Notes: generated from the letters alone by a model not told the origin. Numbered from the stretch's first letter, positions 30,147 to 41,081 are shown. The stretch: DNA of 58,460 bases from Pseudomonadota bacterium (GCA_029779755.1 JAKOZZ010000184.1:1-58460), one strand, 5' to 3'. Translations and numbers: made by a program.

Positions 30147-31391
30147 ATGACCGCCCCCTCCCCCAGCCCCGCCACCGCCGACCCGGAGGATCACGGCCCC
30201 CTCACCGGCGTGCGCGTGATCGACCTCACCCAGGTGCTGATGGGCCCGTTCTGCACGCAGCTCCTGGGCGACTTCGGCGCCGACGTGATCAAGATCGAGC
30301 CGCCCTCGGGCGACACCTCGCGCGGCATCGGACCGATGAAGTCGCCCGGCATGGGCCACGACTTCCTGCACATCAACCGCAACAAGCGCGGCATCGTGCT
30401 CGACCTCAAGCATCCCGAGGGCCTCGCGGCGATCAAGCGTCTGGTCGAGACCGCCGACGTGCTGGTCTACAACGTGCGCCCGCAGGCGATGGCCCGCCTC
30501 GGCCTGCAGTACGAGGCGCTGGCCGAGATCAATCCGCGCCTGATCTACGTCGGGGTCTTCGGCTATGGCCAGGACGGCCCGTACGCGGCCAAGCCCGCGT
30601 ACGACGACCTGATCCAGGGCGTGATCGGGCTGCCCTCGCTGATCGCCCAGGTCGGCGACGGCGTGCCGCGCTACGTGCCGCTGGCGTTCGTCGACCGCAC
30701 GGTCGGCCTGGCCGCGGTGAACGCCGTGACGGCCGCGCTGTACCGGCGCGAGAAGACCGGCCGCGGCCAGCGCATCGACGTGCCGATGTTCGAGACGATG
30801 GTGCCGTTCATCCAGGCCGAGCACATGGCGGGCGGCACGTTCAGCCCGCCGCTGGGCCCCGCCGGCTATCCGCGGCTGCTGGCGCGCGAGCGCACGCCCT
30901 TCCCGACCAAGGACGGCCACGTCTGCGCGCTGATCTACAACGACAAGCAGTGGCGCAGCTTCTTCAAGCTGATCGGCGACCCCGAGCGCTTCGACCGCGA
31001 CCCGCGCCTGGCGAACATCGGCGTGCGCACCCAGCACATCGGCGCGCTGTACGCCGAGGTGGCCGAGGTGCTGCGCACCCGCACCACGGCCGAATGGCTC
31101 GAGGCGCTCGAGCGCGCCGACATCCCCGCGGTGCCGCTGCACACGCTCGAGTCGCTGCTCGACGACCCGCACCTGAAGGCGATCGGCTACTTCGAGACGG
31201 TCGAGCACCCCAGCGAAGGCACGATCCGGCAGATGACGGTGCCGGGCACCTGGTCGGAGTCGAAGCCCGGCATCCGGCGGCTCGCACCGAAGCTCGGCCA
31301 GCACAGCGCCGAAGTGCTCGCCGAAGCCGGCTACACGCCGGACGAGATCGCGCGCATGCTGGCCGCGGGCGTGACGCGGCAGGCGCAATGA
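30147..31391 (+). CDS. CaiB/BaiF family CoA-transferase
   Basis: LTGVRVIDLTQVLMGPFCTQLLGDFGADVIKIEPPSGDTSRGIGP; NRNKRGIVLDLKHPEGLAAIKRLVETADVLVYNVRP. Confidence 0.95.
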   Translation: MTAPSPSPATADPEDHGPLTGVRVIDLTQVLMGPFCTQLLGDFGADVIKIEPPSGDTSRGIGPMKSPGMGHDFLHINRNKRGIVLDLKHPEGLAAIKRLVETADVLVYNVRPQAMARLGLQYEALAEINPRLIYVGVFGYGQDGPYAAKPAYDDLIQGVIGLPSLIAQVGDGVPRYVPLAFVDRTVGLAAVNAVTAALYRREKTGRGQRIDVPMFETMVPFIQAEHMAGGTFSPPLGPAGYPRLLARERTPFPTKDGHVCALIYNDKQWRSFFKLIGDPERFDRDPRLANIGVRTQHIGALYAEVAEVLRTRTTAEWLEALERADIPAVPLHTLESLLDDPHLKAIGYFETVEHPSEGTIRQMTVPGTWSESKPGIRRLAPKLGQHSAEVLAEAGYTPDEIARMLAAGVTRQAQ

Positions 31392-31395
31392 TCCG

Positions 31396-31468
31396 GTGCC
31401 CCATCGCCGGGCGGCGCCGCGGTCCCATCGCCGGCCGGCGCCGAGGACCCGACACCGGGCGCCGCCGC
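31396..31468. repeat. 24-bp imperfect tandem repeat (3 copies), intergenic
   Basis: gtgccccatcgccgggcggcgccgc / ggtcccatcgccggccggcgccga / ggacccgacaccgggcgccgccgc. Confidence 0.75.
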
Positions 31469-31539
31469 CCGGCCGCCCCGCACGGCACCGCTCTAGAATC
31501 GTCGCGAGCGACGACCCACGGTTTCGAAGGACGGACGAC

Positions 31540-32682
31540 ATGGATGCACTGAACATCAACCCCTGCACGCTCGACGCGGGCTGCGAAGCCCTGCGCCTCG
31601 AGGTGCGCGAGTTCCTCGCCGAGAAGCTCGCCAACCACCCGCCGCGCTCGCGCGCGAAGAACTGGACCGACGCCAGCCCCGAATTCAGCCGGGCGCTGGG
31701 CGCGCGCGGCTGGATCGGCATGACCTGGCCGAAGGAGTTCGGCGGCCATGAGCGCACCAGCCTCGAGCGCTACGTGGTGCTCGAGGAGCTGCTGGCTGCC
31801 GGCGCGCCGGTGGCCGCCCACTGGATCGCCGACCGCCAGAGCGCGCCGCTGCTGATGCGCTACGCCGATCCGGAGGTGGCGCGCAAGGTGGTGCCGGGCA
31901 TCGCCCGCGGCGAGACCTACTTCTGCATCGGCATGAGCGAGCCGAACTCGGGCTCGGACCTCGCGTCGATCCGCACCAAGGGCGAGAAGATCCCCGGCGG
32001 CTGGCGCATCAACGGCAGCAAGGTGTGGACCTCGTTCGCGCAGCACGCGCACTACATGATCGCGCTGGTGCGCACCGACTCGAGCGCGGCGAGCAAGCAC
32101 TCGGGCCTCACGCAGTTCATGATCGACATGAAGACGCCGGGCCTGACGGTGCGTCCGATCATCAACCTCACCGGCGAGCACGACTTCAACGAGATCTTCC
32201 TCGAAGACGTCGAGGTGCCCGACAACCACGTGATCGGCGCCCCGGGCGACGGCTGGAAGCAGGTCACCGCCGAGCTGGCGTTCGAGCGCAGCGGCCCCGA
32301 GCGCTACCTGTCGAGCACCCAGCTGGTGGCCGAGATGGTGGGCGCCGCCGACGCGGCCAACCCGCGCCACCGCGTCGCGCTCGGCCGGCTGGTCGCCAGC
32401 TACGCGGCGCTGCGCCAGATGTCGCTGGGCGTGGCCGGCATGCTCGCCCGCGGCGAGAACCCCGCGCTGCAGGCCTCGCTGGTGAAGGACGTGGGCGCGG
32501 TGCTCGAGCAGGGCATCCCCGAGATCGCACACGACCTGTTCGGCGGCTCGCTGCTCGACCCCGACTCGAGCCTCGCCGACGTGCTGGACTACACCACGAT
32601 GTCGGCCCCCTCGTACTCGCTGCGCGGCGGCACCCGAGAGATCCTGCGCGGCATCATCGCGCGCGGGCTGGACCTGCGATGA
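31540..32682 (+). CDS. acyl-CoA dehydrogenase (large subunit-like)
   Basis: YFCIGMSEPNSGSDLASIRTKGEKIPGGWRINGSKVWTSFAQHAHYMIALVRTD. Confidence 0.93.
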   Translation: MDALNINPCTLDAGCEALRLEVREFLAEKLANHPPRSRAKNWTDASPEFSRALGARGWIGMTWPKEFGGHERTSLERYVVLEELLAAGAPVAAHWIADRQSAPLLMRYADPEVARKVVPGIARGETYFCIGMSEPNSGSDLASIRTKGEKIPGGWRINGSKVWTSFAQHAHYMIALVRTDSSAASKHSGLTQFMIDMKTPGLTVRPIINLTGEHDFNEIFLEDVEVPDNHVIGAPGDGWKQVTAELAFERSGPERYLSSTQLVAEMVGAADAANPRHRVALGRLVASYAALRQMSLGVAGMLARGENPALQASLVKDVGAVLEQGIPEIAHDLFGGSLLDPDSSLADVLDYTTMSAPSYSLRGGTREILRGIIARGLDLR

Positions 32683-33839
32683 GCACCTCGAGCACCCACA
32701 TGAACGACGACACCCCCCAAGGCAGCGAACTGCAGCGCATGTTCGCCGACAGCGCCGAGCGCCTGTTCTCCGAGAACGTCACCAAAGCGCAGATCGAACG
32801 CGTCGAGCGCGGCACCTGGCCGGATGACCTCTGGAAACTCGCCACCGACGGCGGCTTCACCCTCACCACCGCGCCCGAGGCCGCCGGCGGCGTCGGCGGC
32901 ACGTGGGCCGACGCCTATCCGATCCTGCGCGGACTCGGCTACTGGCGCGTGCCGCTGCCGCTGGCCGAGACGATGGCCGGTGCGTGGCTGCTGGCGCAGG
33001 CCGGCCTCGCCATCCCCGACGACGGCGCCACGCCGATCACGCTGATCGAACAGGGCCGGCAGTCGCAGCTCGCCGCGCGGCTCGACGGCGGCACGCTGGT
33101 GCTCGACGGACACGCGCACGGCGTGCCCTGGGCGCGCCACAGCCGCCATGCGGTCGTGTCCCTGCGCCTGCCCGATCCGGCCGACGGCCGACGCAAGCCG
33201 CAGCCGGTGATCGCCCTGCTCGCGCTCGACGGCAACGCCGGCGTCACGGTCACGCCGCAGGAGAACATCGCCCGCGAGCCGCGCGACAAGGTCGCCCTGC
33301 AGGGCGCCCGCTGCGTGGGCTGGGCCGCATGCGGCACCGCGTTCGGCGCCGAGCCCGTCTGGACGCTGGGCGCGCTGCTGCGCTGCGCGATGATGGTGGG
33401 CGCGGCCGAGTCGGTGCTCGCCCAGTCGCTGCAGTACGCCTCCGAGCGCGTGCAGTTCGGCAAGCCGATCGGCAGCTACCAGGCGATCCAGCACACGCTG
33501 GCGATGCTGGCCGGCGAGGTCGGCGCGGCGCGCATGGCCACGCGGATCGCGTTCGACGCGGCAGGCACCGAGTCGACCCTGTTCGACGTGGCCGCGGCCA
33601 AGGTGCGCGCCGGCGAGGCCGCCACGCGGCTGGGCGCGGCCACCCACCAGGTGCACGGCGCGATCGGCTTCACGTACGAGCACACGCTGCACTTCGGCAC
33701 GCGGCGCCTGTGGGCCTGGCGGGCCGACTTCGGCGCCGACGCCGAGTGGGCCGATGCGCTCGGCGCCGCGATGATCGCCGCGGGCGCCGACGGCTTCTGG
33801 CCGGCGATCACGGCGCGGATGCTGGCCCCGCAGGGCTGA
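32679..33839 (+). CDS. acyl-CoA dehydrogenase (second subunit-like)
   Basis: ATGA overlap with the upstream ACAD; QYASERVQFGKPIGSYQAIQHTLAMLAGEV; HQVHGAIGFTYEHTLHFGTRRLWAW. Confidence 0.88.
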   Translation: MSTSSTHMNDDTPQGSELQRMFADSAERLFSENVTKAQIERVERGTWPDDLWKLATDGGFTLTTAPEAAGGVGGTWADAYPILRGLGYWRVPLPLAETMAGAWLLAQAGLAIPDDGATPITLIEQGRQSQLAARLDGGTLVLDGHAHGVPWARHSRHAVVSLRLPDPADGRRKPQPVIALLALDGNAGVTVTPQENIAREPRDKVALQGARCVGWAACGTAFGAEPVWTLGALLRCAMMVGAAESVLAQSLQYASERVQFGKPIGSYQAIQHTLAMLAGEVGAARMATRIAFDAAGTESTLFDVAAAKVRAGEAATRLGAATHQVHGAIGFTYEHTLHFGTRRLWAWRADFGADAEWADALGAAMIAAGADGFWPAITARMLAPQG

Positions 33840-33853
33840 CCGGCGACCGGCAT

Positions 33854-33888
33854 CGGGACGGTGGTGCGCCCGGCGCGCCCCCGTCCCG
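33854..33888. terminator. hairpin between convergent genes
   Basis: CGGGACGG (33854-33861) / CCGTCCCG (33881-33888); no U-tract. Confidence 0.35.
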
Positions 33889-33943
33889 CATCGTCACTCA
33901 CTGCACGGTCACCCGCCGCGCCCCGCACACGCGACCCGCACCG

Positions 33944-34981
33944 TCAGCCGCGCCCCTTCAGGAATCCGTCCAGGAAGCTGACCAGGTTGTCGCCAAGTTC
34001 CGGACCGAGGTAGCCGCCTTCCTGCACCAGCACCGTCGGCAGCCCCATGGCGCCGATCTTCGCGGCCATCCGGCCGAAGCCCGCGGGCGTGATCTTCATG
34101 CCCTGCAGCGGGTCGCTTTCCGAGGCGTCGAGCCCCAGGGCCACCACCAGCACTTCGGGCGCGAAGCGGCGGATGTGCTCGATCGCACGCTCGCCCGCCG
34201 CCAGCCACGGCGCATCTCCGGTGCCCAGCGGCAGCGGCAGGTTCAGGTTGAACCCTTCGCCCGCACCAACGCCGCGCTCGTGCGCGTGGCCCCAGAAGAA
34301 CGGATAGAAGCCGTGCGGGTCGGCGTGGATCGACACCGTCAGCACGTCGCTGCGCGCGTAGAAGATGCCCTGCGTGCCGTTGCCGTGGTGCACGTCGACG
34401 TCGAGGATCGCCACGCGGCGGTAGCGGCTGCGCAGGTGCTGCGCGGCGATCGCCGTGTTGTTCAGGAAGCAGAACCCGCCGGCCATGTCGGCGTACGCGT
34501 GATGCCCGGGCGGGCGGCACAGCGCATACGCCTCGCGCGCGCCGTCGAGCACGCGCTGCGCGGTCGTGACCGCGACCTGCGCGCCCGCGTACACGCCGTC
34601 CCAGGTGTGCGGACCGATCGGGCAGGCGCCGTCGACCTGGTGCCAGCCGGCACGTCCGACGATGCTGCGCGGATAGGTGGGCGGGGTGTGGGCCGGATGC
34701 GCCGGATGGATGTTGGGGATGACCTCGGCGCCCGCGCCTTCGAGCAGCCGCCACTCGCGCTGCGCGACCTGCAGGAAGTCGAGATAGTCGGGCGTGTGGA
34801 TGTCGGCGATCGGGGCCAGGCCGAAGTCGTCGGGCGGCGCGATGGCATGGCCGGCGCGCTGCGCGGCGGCCAGCAGGATGTCGGCCCGCGCCGGCTGCTC
34901 GGCACTCTGGCGCTTCTCGCCGCGCACCAGGAAGAACTTCGGGTCGTGCAGCGCGTGGCGGTCGGTGTGGATGATCTGCAT
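33944..34981 (-). CDS. histone deacetylase/acetylpolyamine amidohydrolase family protein
   Basis: RPPGHHAYADMAGGFCFLNNTAIAAQHLR...VAILDVDVHHGNGTQGIFYARSDVLTVSIHADP. Confidence 0.94.
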   Translation of the reverse strand: MQIIHTDRHALHDPKFFLVRGEKRQSAEQPARADILLAAAQRAGHAIAPPDDFGLAPIADIHTPDYLDFLQVAQREWRLLEGAGAEVIPNIHPAHPAHTPPTYPRSIVGRAGWHQVDGACPIGPHTWDGVYAGAQVAVTTAQRVLDGAREAYALCRPPGHHAYADMAGGFCFLNNTAIAAQHLRSRYRRVAILDVDVHHGNGTQGIFYARSDVLTVSIHADPHGFYPFFWGHAHERGVGAGEGFNLNLPLPLGTGDAPWLAAGERAIEHIRRFAPEVLVVALGLDASESDPLQGMKITPAGFGRMAAKIGAMGLPTVLVQEGGYLGPELGDNLVSFLDGFLKGRG

Positions 34982-35189
34982 GGTCGGACGTCGCTCCGTG
35001 GCGGCAGGCAAGGGGGTCGTGCCATCAGCGGCACTCATACCACGCAGCGCCATCCGCCCGGAAGCCGGCGATCTCGAAAGCCGTGACGTCGCCCGGCCGC
35101 CGTGACCTCGGCCCGGCCGCGCTATCCTCGAACGGTCACGGACGCCCCCGCGCGTCCGCCCTCACCTGCGACCTCCGGAGACGACCCCC

Positions 35190-36005
35190 ATGAGCAGCAC
35201 CCCCACGCCCCCCGCACGCCCCCAGACCCCCATCCGCTCCGACATCGGCTGGAGCACCACCGACCGCATCGGCGTGTTCGGCCGCGACCTGGTCAACGAT
35301 CTCATCGGCAAGGTCAACCTGGGCGACATGGGGTTCCTGGAGATCACCGGGCGCCTGCCGAACGAACGCGAGTCGGTGATGTTCAACGCGATCTCGGTGA
35401 CGCTGGTCGAGCACGGCATGACCCCGTCGGCGATCGCCGCGCGCATGACCTACACCGGCGCGCCCGAGTCGATGCAGGCCGCGATGGCCGCCGGCCTGCT
35501 GGGCCTGGGCAGCGTGTTCGTCGGCTCCACCGAGACCTCGGCGCGCATGCTCACCGAGGCGATGGCCACGCGCGCACCGGGCCAGAGCCTGGAGGCGCTG
35601 GCCGAGGCCACCGTGGAGCGCATGGCGCGCGACAAGCAGCAGATCCCGGGCGTGGGCCACCCGATCCACAAGCCGATCGACCCGCGCACGCCGCGCCTGT
35701 TCGCGATCGCGCAGGCGCAGGGCTTCCACGGCGACTACATCGCGCTGCTGCAGCTGATCGCACGCACCGGCGAACAGCGTCTGAACCGTCCGCTGCCGAT
35801 CAACGCCACCGGCGCGATCGGCGCGATCTGCTGCGAGATGGGCATTCCGTGGCAGGCCTGCCGCGGCATCGCGGTGATGTCGCGCGCGGTCGGGCTGATC
35901 GGCCACCTGATCGAGGAGAGCCGCCAGCCCACCGGCCGCGAGCTGTGGCGCCGCGTCGACGACGAGGCCAGCGCGCACATGAAGGGACGCTTCAGCGGCG
36001 AGTGA
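35190..36005 (+). CDS. citryl-CoA lyase / short citrate synthase-family protein
   Basis: GLLGLGSVFVGSTETSARMLTEAM; QQIPGVGHPIHKPIDPRTPRLFAIAQ; INATGAIGAICCEMGIPWQACRGIAVMSRAVGLIGHLIEE. Confidence 0.85.
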   Translation: MSSTPTPPARPQTPIRSDIGWSTTDRIGVFGRDLVNDLIGKVNLGDMGFLEITGRLPNERESVMFNAISVTLVEHGMTPSAIAARMTYTGAPESMQAAMAAGLLGLGSVFVGSTETSARMLTEAMATRAPGQSLEALAEATVERMARDKQQIPGVGHPIHKPIDPRTPRLFAIAQAQGFHGDYIALLQLIARTGEQRLNRPLPINATGAIGAICCEMGIPWQACRGIAVMSRAVGLIGHLIEESRQPTGRELWRRVDDEASAHMKGRFSGE

Positions 36006-36012
36006 CCCGCCC

Positions 36013-37620
<1,608 letters not shown>

Positions 37621-37692
37621 CCGAATACCTCGTCAGGTACACCGCTGTGTACACATTGCCAATCCCGCTCCATCCGAGCGATTCTGCATAAT

Positions 37693-37763
37693 AACCTAAA
37701 GATTGCTTGACATCAAAACCTAGAACTTATAAAACATGAAACCCTAAGAATCGCGAGACCACC
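37693..37763. promoter_or_regulatory. 23-24-bp direct repeats (AACCTAnAnnTTnnnnnACATnA; 2 good + 1 weak) over the Fic gene promoter
   Basis: Units start at 37693, 37717, 37740 and overlap the -35/-10 elements. Confidence 0.55.
37707..37733 (+). promoter_or_regulatory. sigma70-like promoter TTGACA-N15-TATAAA
   Basis: -35 at 37707-37712, -10 at 37728-37733, in a strikingly AT-rich stretch. Confidence 0.6.
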
Positions 37764-37774
37764 GTTCCCGGAAA

Positions 37775-39295
37775 ATGGCCACCCCCGCCGACAAGCTCGC
37801 CCAGTCACTCGACGCGCTGAAAGCGCTTCAGGACACGAAGGCCGTGGCAATCCGGGCGTCCGATCTCACGCGCGTCCACAGGGAGCGCCTGCTCAGGAAC
37901 GGCTTCATCCGCGAAGTGATGAAGGGTTGGTACATCCCCGCGCGGCCCGACGGCGCCGCTGGCGAGAGCACCGACTGGTACGCGTCGTTCTGGCCCTTCT
38001 GCGCGGCCTACCTGACCGAACGCTTCGCAGACGACTGGTGCCTGGGGGCCGAGCACTCCATCGCCCTGCACACCGGCAACTGGAACGTGCCCCGCCAGCT
38101 CCTCGTGCGCGCCACACGAGGCGGCAACAAGCCGACCGGACTGCTGCACGATACGTCGATCTTCGATCTGCGCCTCGAAGTCCCTGCGGCAGCAGATCTC
38201 GAGGTCATCGACGGCCTGCGGATCATGCGCCTTCCGGCGGCGCTCATCACCTGCGCACCGGGCCACTTTGCCGCGCACCCGGTCGAGGCGCGCGCGGCGC
38301 TGGCGATGATTGCCGACGCTTCCGATGTCCTGAGCCGGCTGCTCGACGGCGGGCACAGCAGCATCGCCGGACGACTGGCAGGCGCCTTTCGCAACATCGG
38401 ACGCCCCCAGATCGCCGAGGCGATCGTCTCGACCATGAAGTCGGCGGGCTACACGGTCCATGAAGCCGATCCGTTCGCCGACCGGCCGCCGGTCGCCCTG
38501 GGGCTGCGCGAAACCTCGCCCGCCGTCAACCGGCTGCGCATGTCGTGGGCGACGATGCGGCACGCCGTGCTGCAGGCGGGGTTCCCGCCGCCGCCCGGCC
38601 TGCCGCGCGATGTCGACGCCTACCTGCATCGGGTCGAGGACGGATATGTCACCGATGCCTATCACTCGCTGTCCATCGAAGGCTACCGGGTGAGCGCTGA
38701 ACTGATCGAGCGCGTGCGTTCGGGCCACTGGAACCCCGACAGCGAAGCCGACCGCTCGCATCGGGACGCGCTTGCGGCACGTGGCTACTGGCTGGCCTTT
38801 CAGAAGGTCAGAGACACGGTGCGCCGCATCGCCCAGGGTGCGAACGCGGGCGAGGCCACGCAGACGGATCACGGCGCGTGGTACCGCGAACTGTTCGGCC
38901 CCGGCGTTGCGGCGGGTCTCCTGAAGCCCGGCGACCTTGCAGGCTACCGGAACGGCCCGGTCTACATCCGGCAGTCCATGCACGTCCCGCCGCGCGCCGA
39001 AGCGGTGCGCGCGCTGATGCCCGCCCTCTTCGACCTGCTGCGCGACGAACCCGACGTGTCGGTGCGCGTGGTGCTCGGACACTTCTTCTTCGTGAACATC
39101 CATCCGTACTTCGACGGCAACGGTCGGATGGGGCGCTTTCTGATGAACGCGATGCTGGCGTCGGGCGGCTACCCCTGGACCGTCATACCGGTGACGGAAC
39201 GAACGCGCTACATGAGCGCGCTCGAAGCGGCGAGTGTGCAGGGGGACATCCGGCCGTTTGCGGGGCTGGTGGCGGAACGGGTTGCACGCGGCTGA
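37775..39295 (+). CDS. Fic family AMPylase with N-terminal AbiEi antitoxin-like domain
   Basis: Fic motif HPYFDGNGRMGR (39101-39136); SxxxEG inhibitory motif SLSIEG (38666-38683); AbiEi-like N-terminus SDLTRVHRERLLRNGFIREVMKGWYIPARPDG...GAEHSIALHTGNWNVPRQLLVRATRGG. Confidence 0.85.
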   Translation: MATPADKLAQSLDALKALQDTKAVAIRASDLTRVHRERLLRNGFIREVMKGWYIPARPDGAAGESTDWYASFWPFCAAYLTERFADDWCLGAEHSIALHTGNWNVPRQLLVRATRGGNKPTGLLHDTSIFDLRLEVPAAADLEVIDGLRIMRLPAALITCAPGHFAAHPVEARAALAMIADASDVLSRLLDGGHSSIAGRLAGAFRNIGRPQIAEAIVSTMKSAGYTVHEADPFADRPPVALGLRETSPAVNRLRMSWATMRHAVLQAGFPPPPGLPRDVDAYLHRVEDGYVTDAYHSLSIEGYRVSAELIERVRSGHWNPDSEADRSHRDALAARGYWLAFQKVRDTVRRIAQGANAGEATQTDHGAWYRELFGPGVAAGLLKPGDLAGYRNGPVYIRQSMHVPPRAEAVRALMPALFDLLRDEPDVSVRVVLGHFFFVNIHPYFDGNGRMGRFLMNAMLASGGYPWTVIPVTERTRYMSALEAASVQGDIRPFAGLVAERVARG

Positions 39296-39302
39296 AGCCC
39301 CC

Positions 39303-39710
39303 TCAGCCCGTCACCGGCCCGAAGAACGGCATCATCCGCCCCTCGGTCGACGGCTGGAAGCGCACCTGCACCACCTGGCCGATCGACCACGCGTCGATGG
39401 GCGCGCCGACCAGGTTGGTCATCAGCGTCGGGCCTTCGTCGAGCGTCACGTACGCGAGCACGTACTGCGGTTCGGCGCGTCGCGCCGGGCTGAACGCATG
39501 GACGGTGCCGCGGCCGGAGGCCGGCGTCCAGCGCAGCTTCTCGCTGCCGCACAGCGGGCACAGCGCGCGCGGATACCAGTGCGCACGCCCGCAGTCCTCG
39601 CACACCGGCAGCATCAGGCGGCCGTCGGCGGCCGCCTCCCAGAACGCACGGGTCTCGGGGAAAGCGGCGACGAACGGGTCGTGCTCGAACGTCTTTTTCT
39701 CATCGGTCAT
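39303..39710 (-). CDS. Zn-ribbon/OB-fold DUF35 protein (copy 2)
   Basis: GRLMLPVCEDCGRAHWYPRALCPLCGSEKLRWTPASGRGTVHAFSPARR. Confidence 0.9.
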   Translation of the reverse strand: MTDEKKTFEHDPFVAAFPETRAFWEAAADGRLMLPVCEDCGRAHWYPRALCPLCGSEKLRWTPASGRGTVHAFSPARRAEPQYVLAYVTLDEGPTLMTNLVGAPIDAWSIGQVVQVRFQPSTEGRMMPFFGPVTG

Positions 39711-39714
39711 CGCG

Positions 39715-40884
39715 TCACTCCCGCTCGAAGATCACGGTGGCGTGCGCATGGCCGGCGCCGAGCACCATGCCCGGCCCGGCCGCCAGCGCGAGCCGGCAGT
39801 CCTTCACCTGCACCGCCGGGGTCGCCTCGCCGCGCAGCTGGCGCACGGCCTCGATCGCCTTGGTGATGCCGCCGCGGTTCATCGGATGGTTGTTGCACAG
39901 GCCGCCGCCGTCGGTGTTCCAGGGCAGCTTGCCGACGCCGGAGATCAGGTTGCCGTCGGCGACGAACCGCCCGCCCTCGCCCTTGGCGCAGAAGCCGAGG
40001 TCCTCGAGCTGGGTGATCACCATGATGGTGAAGTTGTCGTACACGGACGCATAGTCGATGTCGGCGGGCGTGACGCCGGCCTGCGCGAAGGCGGCCGCGC
40101 CGGAGCGCTCGGCCCCGGTGCGGGTCAGGTCGAGATAGCCGCCGGCGTTGGTGTTCATCGTCTGGCCGCAGCCGATCACCTTCACGCGCGGCCGGTTCAG
40201 GCTGCGGGCGATCTCGGGGCGGGCCAGCACCAGCGCGCCGCCGCCGTCGGTGATCACGCAGCAGTCGTCGCGGCGCAGCGGGTCGGAGATGATCGGCGAG
40301 GCCATCACGTCCTCGACCGTCAGCGGCTTGCGCAGCAGCGCGTGCGGGTTGTGCTGCGCATGCCGCGACGCCGCGACCTTCACCCAGGCGAGCTGCTCGA
40401 GGGTGGTGCCGTACTGGTGCATGTGCCGCTGCATCGCCATGCCGTACACCCCGCCGATGGTCCAGCGGAAGGTGGACTCCCAGGCAGCCTCGGGCCGGTC
40501 GAACGGCGGCGGACGGAAGGCGGTGCCGGTGGCCTGGCCGCTGGAGCGCGGCTTGCCGGCGAGGGTGATCAGCACCACCGAGCACTGCCCGCTGGCGAGC
40601 GCCGCGGCCGCGTGCTGGATGTGCGCCAGGTACGAGCAGCCGCCGGATTCGGTGCCGTCGTACCAGCGCAGCTTCAGGTTCAGGTAGTCGGCCATGTACA
40701 GCGGCGCCGAGCCGGGCGCGTCGCCGGCGCACATGTAGCCGTCGACGTCGGACAGGCTCAGGCCGGCGTCGCGCAGCGCGCCGAGCGCGGATTCGGCGTG
40801 CAGCTGCGCGACGGACTTGTCGGGCGCAAGCCGCGTCGGGTGTTCGTAGGCGCCGACGACGTAGGCGCTCGCGGATCGGGTCAT
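39715..40884 (-). CDS. thiolase-like protein (copy 2)
   Basis: MTRSASAYVVGAYEHPTRLAPDKSVAQLHAESALGALRDAGLSLSDVDGYMCAGDAPG; clearly paralogous to 17729-18895. Confidence 0.9.
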   Translation of the reverse strand: MTRSASAYVVGAYEHPTRLAPDKSVAQLHAESALGALRDAGLSLSDVDGYMCAGDAPGSAPLYMADYLNLKLRWYDGTESGGCSYLAHIQHAAAALASGQCSVVLITLAGKPRSSGQATGTAFRPPPFDRPEAAWESTFRWTIGGVYGMAMQRHMHQYGTTLEQLAWVKVAASRHAQHNPHALLRKPLTVEDVMASPIISDPLRRDDCCVITDGGGALVLARPEIARSLNRPRVKVIGCGQTMNTNAGGYLDLTRTGAERSGAAAFAQAGVTPADIDYASVYDNFTIMVITQLEDLGFCAKGEGGRFVADGNLISGVGKLPWNTDGGGLCNNHPMNRGGITKAIEAVRQLRGEATPAVQVKDCRLALAAGPGMVLGAGHAHATVIFERE

Positions 40885-41022
40885 CGTGGGGGTCTCCCGG
40901 GTCGGGGGCGGTCGTTGCAGTGTACGGTGTACGCGGGCGGCGCGCGTGCCCGGCGCGTCGCACCGTGCCCTGGGGCGTCGAACGAGCCCCAGCGCGGTCC
41001 GCGCGCCGACCAGGCCGTTCAT

Positions 41023-41044
41023 GACCATGACCATGGTCATGGTC
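41023..41044. promoter_or_regulatory. 22-bp perfect palindrome GACCATGACCATGGTCATGGTC
   Basis: Exact reverse-complement symmetry in a divergent intergenic region. Confidence 0.6.
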
Positions 41045-41069
41045 GTTTCGAGCGCACACCGGCAGTCAC

Positions 41070-41081
41070 TACCGCTCGGTA
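41070..41081. promoter_or_regulatory. TetR-operator-like TACCG-CT-CGGTA
   Basis: 5-bp inverted arms just upstream of the monooxygenase gene, abutting a TTAGAAT -10-like element. Confidence 0.45.

Noticed and set aside
40918-40935. gtgtacggtgtac repeat as an operator
   Set aside because: Short direct repeat without clear symmetry, weaker than the adjacent 22-bp palindrome.
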